Below, piece after piece: positions 57,785 to 64,000 of a stretch of DNA of 64,000 nucleotides (within the stretch, counting starts at the first letter, position 1; every line of letters starts with the position of its first letter). A program made the translations under genes and the position numbers. The stretch spans positions 63,219,787-63,283,786 of the forward strand of contig OX421962.1 of the NCBI GenBank assembly GCA_949128115.1, in the 5' to 3' direction. Source of the stretch: Anaspis maculata. Taxonomy: Eukaryota; Arthropoda; Insecta; Coleoptera; Scraptiidae. The notes under the pieces were generated by a model. That model saw nothing but the letters and a program-made list of their open reading frames with translations, had not been told where the DNA came from and did not search any database.

Positions 57785-58060
57785 CCTTTATGTCTTCATG
57801 TTTAGTTTGAGGCCCTGTGGGCCCCCTTATTTATGTCTTCATGTGTCGTTTGGAACCATTTTTGTGTCTTCTTGTGCTTGTGGCTTCCGATCGGAACTAG
57901 TGTGCCCCGTTTATGTCTCCTTGTGTTCTTCGAAAGCCTACTGGGCCTTCTTGCATTTTGTCGTGGCTTTCTCACCTTTGGTGAACCCTTGTGTCTGCTC
58001 TTGTGTTATTCGGAACCTCAAAACGGGCCCCTTTTTGTCTTATTGTGCATGCTTTCGAAT
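57785..58060. repeat. Degenerate tandem repeat, TTTATGTCTTCATGTG type
   Basis: Six or seven imperfect units of about 40-50 bases contain TTTATGTCTTCATGTG and GGAACC/GGGCCC words. The open frame across it (57798-58067) only reflects lack of stops in this composition. Confidence 0.5.
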
Positions 58061-58130
58061 ACTTTGATGACTCCCGTTAAGGCTAAAGGGGACTGAAATT
58101 GAGTACCAAGTGTGCGACAGAGAGCGAAAA

Positions 58131-58277
58131 TACCGGGTGTTTATCTAGGTGTTTATAAACGTCTGTGATTGCGGCAGGCTTTGGTCAGGCCAAAAGTCGC
58201 AGTGAAAGGCACGATTTGAAAGAGTGATAGGAGATTCCAAAGGCGATATGATAACAAACGTTTATAAACACCCGGTA
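58131..58277. mobile_element. MITE with TA flanks
   Basis: CCGGGTGTTTAT and ATAAACACCCGG lie inside TA on both sides, about 147 bp in all. A second GTTTATAAACG pair lies inside the ends. Confidence 0.75.
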
Positions 58278-58597
58278 CATGTACAAATACATAAAAGTAG
58301 TAAAATGTTTTTGGGAAAACTATTAGTCTGATTTTAGATTTAAAAAAAGGGTTATACTCAGATTTCAATTCTATTTGATGCATTAGTCAAAAAAAAATAA
58401 TTTTTTTTTCAATTTTTTTTTCAATTTCACAAAATAACTTCGATTTTTTTTAAAATCGCAGGTAGTCATTTTGAAGTACTCAAAATATCGAACAATAATC
58501 TGTTTTTAGAATTTCTGTAGCACAAATGGTGCCCTCCGAAACACATTTTGAAAATCTATCTTTGTTATTTGCCGCCCGCTGCAGCTGTTCTCCGTGA

Positions 58598-58707
58598 TGA
58601 GTCATTCATGATATAGGTGGTGATCACTTTCTGCACACATGGTGTTATGATGTGAGTCATTCATGATATAGGTGGTGATCACTTTCTGCACACATGGTGT
58701 TATGATG
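58598..58707. repeat. Perfect 55-base tandem duplication
   Basis: Copies at 58598-58652 and 58653-58707 are identical over 55 bases (start TGAGTCATTCATGATATAGG). The surroundings 58278-58597 and 58708-58968 show no other feature. Confidence 0.95.
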
Positions 58708-58970
58708 TTTTCTGAGAAATAGGCGATGTAAATAGCGGTAGTAAAGATTTGTGACATAGTGGTAGTACACCGAAATATTTCGTTGCTACAATTTTTGAAA
58801 TTGTAATTTTTTCTCAAGTTGATTATTTCTCTCACGTGATTACACTATATCTAGATCTACAATCTACTGATCCTCCAAGATAGTCAAGATACTCATATCT
58901 GATTATAAAGGGACAAACATTGTAAAATCATATTGCAATTGCAAAACAATAGGCTGCACAAATGTGTATA

Positions 58971-59686
58971 GACCAAGAGCTAGCAACGTTTTATTTACCT
59001 CATAAGCAAAATGCGGTTTGACTTCTGGGGCATGTAGAGATTATGATGGGCTTCCATAAAACTTTTGTCTTCTGAAAAACACCCCTTGCTTTCTCACAAG
59101 ACAAGCGAAGAAATGTGCCATTTGACAGCAGTATTCAACAGCGGATTTTCTGGGGTTCTTAATCGATATAAATATCAATTTTATCAGGAATGGATAGGTT
59201 GAACTATCTTTCAACTAAATTGAATAGGACCGAATCTCGTAATGTATTAGAAACAACCAAAAACCAGACTTTCTCAACTGGCATGTTCAAGCTAGTAGGC
59301 TAGGCCGAGCTGTTTGGATCGCATTTGATGGCCGATTCTCGAATCACGCCTACAAGAAAAACCGATGCCAACTTTTGTCCGCTTGGAAATCTGGTTTTTG
59401 GTAGTTTCTAATACATTTCGGTGTTCTTTTTCATTCAATTTAGTTGAAAGATAGTCAACCTATCCATTCCTGATAAAATTGATATTTATATCGATTAAGA
59501 ACCCCAGAAAATCCGCTATTGAATACTGCTGTCATATGGCACATTTCTTTGCTTGTCTTGTGAGAAAGTAAGGGGAGTTTTTCATAAGACAAAGATTTTA
59601 TGGAAGCCCATCATAATCTCTACATGCCCCAGAAGTCAAACCGCATTTTGCTTATGAGGTAAATAAAACGTTGCTAGCTCTTGGTC
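58971..59686. mobile_element. TA-flanked 716 bp palindrome
   Basis: The ends GACCAAGAGCTAGCAACGTT and inverse lie inside TA at 58969-58970 and 59687-59688. The arms of more than 300 bases are nearly perfect and meet around 59330. No gene. Confidence 0.88.
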
Positions 59687-59689
59687 TAG

Positions 59690-60251
59690 TATGATGATGT
59701 ATTCAAAACTATATACACTGGAAGTAAATATCAAAACCGCAAAGAACTACTACTACTAGTCCTACTCCGTCTGAAGTCTGTTCGTCTGTCTGTCCGTCCG
59801 TTTGAGTCCTGTGTGGATATCTGTCTGTTTGTTTGTGTGCCTGGCTGTTTGTGTGGTTATCTTCGTGAATGACCTCAGCTCATTTGATTTTTGTTAAAAT
59901 CGTTCCATTAGAATGCACTTGTTTCGTGTAAAATTCGTATCGTATCATAGTACGATACGCGTTTGAGTGTCGAAAAGTGGCCAGTACCTAAGAACCGTTG
60001 ATGAAAAAAAGTCATGGCATTTTAACATTCTCGTATGGGCATGCTCCTATACAAGCCTGCAAATCGATGATCTCAGGCAGTAAAATTTTGATATAGAAGT
60101 CAGTCAATTTTGTTTTTATTTTGTCAGTCCAATATGTCCTTGTACTTGAAAATAGTGATTGTGTGTCCGTTCAAGCGGAGAATTTCTCTCCAAACAAAAT
60201 TGTTGATTGGTCTGTATGGCTTCCTGTATGGTCTTTTGTTTTGCCGACATA
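59690..60251. other. Unassigned with short tandem tracts
   Basis: A (TAC)n run near 59745 is followed by a GTCTGTCTGTCCGTCCGT tract near 59790, comparable with the GGAC tracts at the left of the window. No gene. Confidence 0.45.
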
Positions 60252-60377
60252 GGGCTCGATACCAAGTTGCAGGCGCAAAAGTTAGGACGGCGTAACTTGC
60301 CAAATAGACGGGTCTGATTGGTCGTTGCTATAGTAACCGCACCTACGGCGGTCTCAGCCTCAACTTGGTGTCTAGCC
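60252..60377. mobile_element. MITE, GGCTCGATACCAAGTTG family
   Basis: A 126 bp element with ends GGCTCGATACCAAGTTG and CAACTTGGTGTCTAGCC. It carries TCTGATTGGTCGTTGC, shared with the relative in EHMT intron 1 at about 29648-29770. Confidence 0.75.
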
Positions 60378-60540
60378 GTGAGGACATCTCACCTTGATGA
60401 TAGTATCATTCTGATGAGGAAGAAGCCCCATCTGGCGATTCCGCAAGATATCCATCGGTCGGGTCCACAAACAGGCCTCATAATTCAACTTTAAGTTCAG
60501 TTCTAATTTCTAATCAAACCATACAACTTTTTTCTTATGG

Positions 60541-60670
60541 TGCGATTCTCTAAAAAATTACGTTCCATAAAGTCTCTGTTACGTTGTTATTACCCAGGCA
60601 ACAGCCAATTGCAGACACGAATTTTCACATAACAGAGCGTTTATGGAATGTTATTTTTTACAGAATAGCA
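60541..60670. mobile_element. 130 bp inverted-repeat MITE
   Basis: TGCGATTCTCTAAAAAATTA at the left pairs with TTTTTTACAGAATAGCA at the right, continued by ACGTTCCATAAA and TTTATGGAATGT. Bases 60671-61480 around it show no supported feature. Confidence 0.7.
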
Positions 60671-61479
60671 CTATTTCATCTTTTATTTTATCTTGAACGG
60701 TAAGTAGTTCTAAATTTTCATTAGAATCAAAGATTGAAATTGGCTGCTTCCAATGGGCGACAGACTGCTGAGATAAGATGCTTGTACTTGCACCAGGGTG
60801 CACCGTTGGAAGGTATATGGGTGAACTTTTTTTTTTGAATTTTCGAATGTTTCAAGAATTTGATTTCAACAAAAATTAGTTTTAGTCATTTTGTGAGCTG
60901 CAGTTTCCTATAACATTTGAAAAGTATACATCTCTGTAACTGTTACTTTTTGATTCTCAGGCCAACTTGACGGATAGCGTTTTTCATCTCTCGTTTATAA
61001 ACATTTTGTGCATAAAACAGAAAACAAAATAAAGCCTCCTACTGTACTTTTTTCTTTTTCATAGTAGTTTTTCACTCATCTTACTTATTTATTTCTGTAG
61101 TACTTTCCAATTGTATCGAGTGACGAAGCTATTAATAATTAAAATTGAAAAAGTAACCGATTAGGTATTGCCCAGTTGCTTGTTACACTGTTGGGATTGT
61201 GTACGGGACTGGAGACATAGGTACAGTCCAGGCATTAATTCTGCAATCACGACAGAGCTCTTATTTCTCGCGGACTATAAATATTGTATGATGATACAGT
61301 ATAATGCACTTGCTGAAGGGGGGTCCTGTGTCCATTTTTATGTCCAGAAAATCACCCAAGTGAATCATGTCCGCGAGATGGTCCTTATCAATAATGACCA
61401 GGGTGCCAGGCCCGCAGAGTGGGCGTAACCTCGAAAAATGCCATTTTCCGGCATTTTCCAAAATATACTGTATTAGACA

Positions 61480-61600
61480 AGTTGATAGCTTTGACGAATC
61501 GGCAGCAGTGTCTCTAATTATCACCTGTGGAGATCCAGGTTCAAATCCTGTGGAGGACGCCAATAGAAGAACAACTTTTCTTAGGGAAAAAACGTGCTGT
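61480..61600 (+). repeat. Possible SINE head
   Basis: GGTTCAAATCC at about 61529-61539 is a good Pol III B box, but the A box is poor and no duplication was found. A weak call. Confidence 0.35.
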
Positions 61601-61656
61601 ATAGATTGTAAAAATTAGCAAAAATAGGGGCGGAACCTCCTATGACATAAAACTAT

Positions 61657-62097
61657 TGTTACGGTATTCGGGTTCGCCTATTTCGAAATTTAACGCGCTG
61701 ATTTACTTGTATACAAACTGCACTTTATTAGCTACTACCGATACACCTAAATAACGCACAAGATTATTAATCGCTTAGAAATTCACAATGTCGCTCGAGA
61801 TGTTGAGGCCACGATCGCTCGATTCAAACTCTGCTGATGCCAGGATTGCCAGGTCGAGTTCCTCTGTTATAGTGGCATCGAAGGTTCTGGGTGCTTCCTG
61901 TTTGATCGTTGATGTTTCCAGCACACAAGGATTTTTCTGGTACCTGCGTCGAGAATATACGCGTACCTTTACGGCACTTCCACCAAAAGTATCGACGTGT
62001 CGTGACCTACCGCTGAAGTCTCTCGATGCCTCCCGAATGCAACGCGGAAATCTAGATTTCTCTAGAAAGAGTCGGGATGGTCGCGAGCTTCATAACA
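61657..62097 (-). mobile_element. Solo LTR, 441 bp, with CTAT target duplication
   Basis: It starts TGTTACGG and ends TTCATAACA, so it has the TG...CA ends of an LTR, and is flanked by CTAT at 61653-61656 and 62098-62101. Minus-strand orientation is likely, because AATAAA then lies near its 3' part. No internal gag or pol is present, which fits LTR-LTR recombination. A 130-codon open frame (61788-62180) crosses it but is not a gene. The family is probably Gypsy-like, an inference from the 4-base duplication. Confidence 0.8.
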
Positions 62098-62101
62098 CTA
62101 T

Positions 62102-62383
62102 GTTGAAAAGTGGTAAAAAATCAATTTTTATTTCAAAATGCACATCCAAAATGCGACATTATATGTACGTCAAAAAGTGATATCTACGAGATGTGGAATA
62201 GCGATGTAGATAGTATATGTCACATTTGGACATCTTTGAGATATCTCATTCATGTTCTAATTACCCGGACATAAGAGGTAACAGAGATGTCCACTTAACA
62301 TCGCAGAGACTTTTTATGTTAACATCGCAGTTGTGATTTGAACATCTAAGTGATGTCACAGATATGTTTTCTTGCTGAGTGGG
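62102..62383. repeat. Distant outer shell of the word-repeat structure
   Basis: It is crowded with GATGT/ACATC words (for example AACATCGCAGAGAC, GAACATCTAAGTGATG) and closes with TTGCTGAGTGGGG, the inverse of the CCCACTCAGCA end at 56131. Confidence 0.6.
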
Positions 62384-64000
62384 GAATGAGCTGGAGACTG
62401 CGTAGTGCTAGTGACATATCCCCTGTGCCGAATTAGGCAATTTTGCGCCCTCAGATTTTTAGGATCGAAAAATCGTGCTCAATTGGGGACATGGTATTTT
62501 TGGACATAGAAAGACGATTTCTCAATAACAAAGCGAAAATTAACTACGAATAGTGAAAAATGCGAGAAAAACGCGCCGCAGACGAAATTGATGTTTCGTC
62601 TGATGATTCGTTTGATGTTTTTTTGTGAACGCCCTGTATCAAGAAATCCCAATTTTTTGACATTGAAATATTGGTCTTTGCTTTGACTATCACCATGTCA
62701 AGTTTTATCTCGTAGTTTTGGAAAGCAAGGCCGCTACGATTTTTCTAAGAAAACTGTGAAAATGCAATTTTTCTTAGTTTTTAATTTTTAGTTGGTAGCA
62801 CTGTCACACAATTGAAAAACAAAAATACAGGCATAAGACGGTTTAAAAAGCTGAACATGAAAATGCAAAAAAATATAGGGTGTTCTATTTAAAAAAAATT
62901 GACGTTTCGTTAATCCCGTCAAAATGGGACACTCTGTATAGCTGAAAATAATTTTGGGTTATAGGTCTCATCAAACCATATAACTTTTCTCTTACATCTT
63001 TTTCTCTATCTTGAACGGTAAGACCGCTATGGGATAATTACGCTAGGATGGACCACCCTGTACACTTCGCGCATGCTATGTAGGAACCTAATTGCCCCGG
63101 TCGAGAGTAGAGCGCAGCATCACAGAAGAAAAATTCTGATGGTGTTTCAGGACTTACTCCACGTTCAATTGCACGTGGTATTTCCAACGAACGGTTCAGG
63201 GTATGTTTTGCTGGGAGAAATTCAGTAATTTCGATTCAGAACATTGAAAAATTTCTGTGTGAACTTAGTGTTGAAAATAGCTCACTCTTTGGAATGCCCC
63301 TCTTCAAGAAGATACACCATCAAAATTTTGACTCCACAAACGAATTCTGAGGATACGAACTTGTGGGAATCAACGTGTTGCACATCTCCTTATTAATTCT
63401 TTGTAGGTGAAAATAAAATAAAACCAATTTGTGTGATCTGCCGAAGAACTTATTTTTTTTCATAATGGAAAATTCCCGGGACAAGGCGATAAACGTCGTC
63501 AATGTTCACAATATATTTATATGTTTCCTTTTTAATTATTAAAACAAACTGGTAAGCCGTTTAGTGGGAGTCCTAGCACCTTGAACTTTCAGGAGCCCCC
63601 GAGCCCCCTTCCGGTGAAAATTTGGCGTGGCTCCATCTCTTATTTAAAAGAGGGGCTCATTCTGAGTACGTGTACCGAATTTCATGCTTTCATCAACATT
63701 TGCAAGGTTCATTCACCTAGTGCCCCCACTACAACACAAAAAAAGAGTCAAATTGAGTATGCAGTTGCAATTTTCCACCATTCTCCAGTTCATGAATTTT
63801 CAAAAAAATTTCTAGCCGTTGCCACCCAAAAACGCCTCTCGCCCGTATTAAAACCAGGACGACTCGCTTTTGATGCAGGACTCCACTCAAATATTCATTT
63901 CTTTCCGGGGATCGACTTTTTTCGAAAAATTCCAACTGATATCAAAAGTAGATTAGATTGGACGTCGTGTAGACTCATTTTAAAAATCGGCACGGTTCCG
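62384..64000. other. Unassigned right edge
   Basis: Scattered CAGGGTGTTC-like and GGACACTCTGTATAG words at 62878-62940 and CACCCTGTAC at 63055 suggest transposon ends, but no complete element could be bounded. No coding or RNA gene was found. Confidence 0.4.

Noticed and set aside
57798..58096. Cys-rich 87-89 codon frames that look like small secreted proteins
   Set aside because: They arise from the TTTATGTCTTCATGTG tandem repeat; two frames are open at once, as expected from composition.
61788..62180. 130-codon open frame
   Set aside because: Most of it lies inside the solo LTR and it continues past its border, so it is not an evolved gene.

Overview
The window is nuclear DNA of an animal, most likely an insect. 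Three multi-exon genes can be rebuilt with GT-AG introns and matching phases, the coding set is animal, and TA-flanked repeats with CAGGGTGT-like ends are everywhere. Recurrent GTAGGTACCTAC-like words and AT richness would suit a hemipteran, but the species is a guess. I see no rRNA, no convincing functional tRNA and no CRISPR array.

Three genes are well supported. (1) A stand-alone WRN-type 3'-5' exonuclease lies on the minus strand at 14270-15127 (4 exons, 225 codons, DEDDy catalytic set complete). (2) A G9a/EHMT histone H3K9 methyltransferase lies on the plus strand at 24895-41591. Its 12 coding exons join in one open frame of 1052 codons: acidic and basic tail, Cys-rich zinc region, ankyrin repeats with the methyl-lysine cage, pre-SET, SET and post-SET. 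(3) A Golgi carbohydrate sulfotransferase lies on the minus strand at 45650-55491 (3 coding exons, 393 codons, both PAPS-binding motifs). The EHMT and sulfotransferase genes converge near 42-45 kb. A 5'-truncated non-LTR retrotransposon with an open reverse transcriptase frame sits in the sulfotransferase intron (about 49446-51645).

Most of the rest is transposable elements, mainly long palindromic (foldback) DNA elements with terminal or full-length inverted arms. Layout: 1-2640, a diverged dispersed repeat with GGAC tracts; 2752-7577, an element with another element nested in it and a 3.5 kb palindrome inside that; 8134-9656 and 16533-18058, two full copies of one 1.5 kb palindrome in opposite orientation; 10.1-14.2 kb, mixed elements and a mariner-type transposase relic; 14.3-15.1 kb, the exonuclease; 15.4-19.2 kb, nested palindromes with a SINE; 19.5-24.2 kb, more nested elements including a possible Harbinger-like one; 24.2-24.9 kb, a CpG-rich EHMT 5' region; 26.2-31.7 kb, three palindromes back to back in EHMT intron 1; 43.8-45 kb, 47.4-48.5 kb and 49.2-54.4 kb, palindromes in and beyond the sulfotransferase gene; 56.1-57.7 kb, a concentric arrangement of short words; 57.7-62.4 kb, tandem repeats, a palindrome, MITEs and a solo LTR; 62.4-64 kb, nothing identifiable.

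The most notable feature is the density and layering of these palindromes. Several insertions can be dated or proven inside the window, because a sister copy or the opposite arm keeps the empty site. I found no wholly new gene system. The palindromes inside two host-gene introns would be transcribed as long self-complementary RNA, and that is the biological lead most worth testing.
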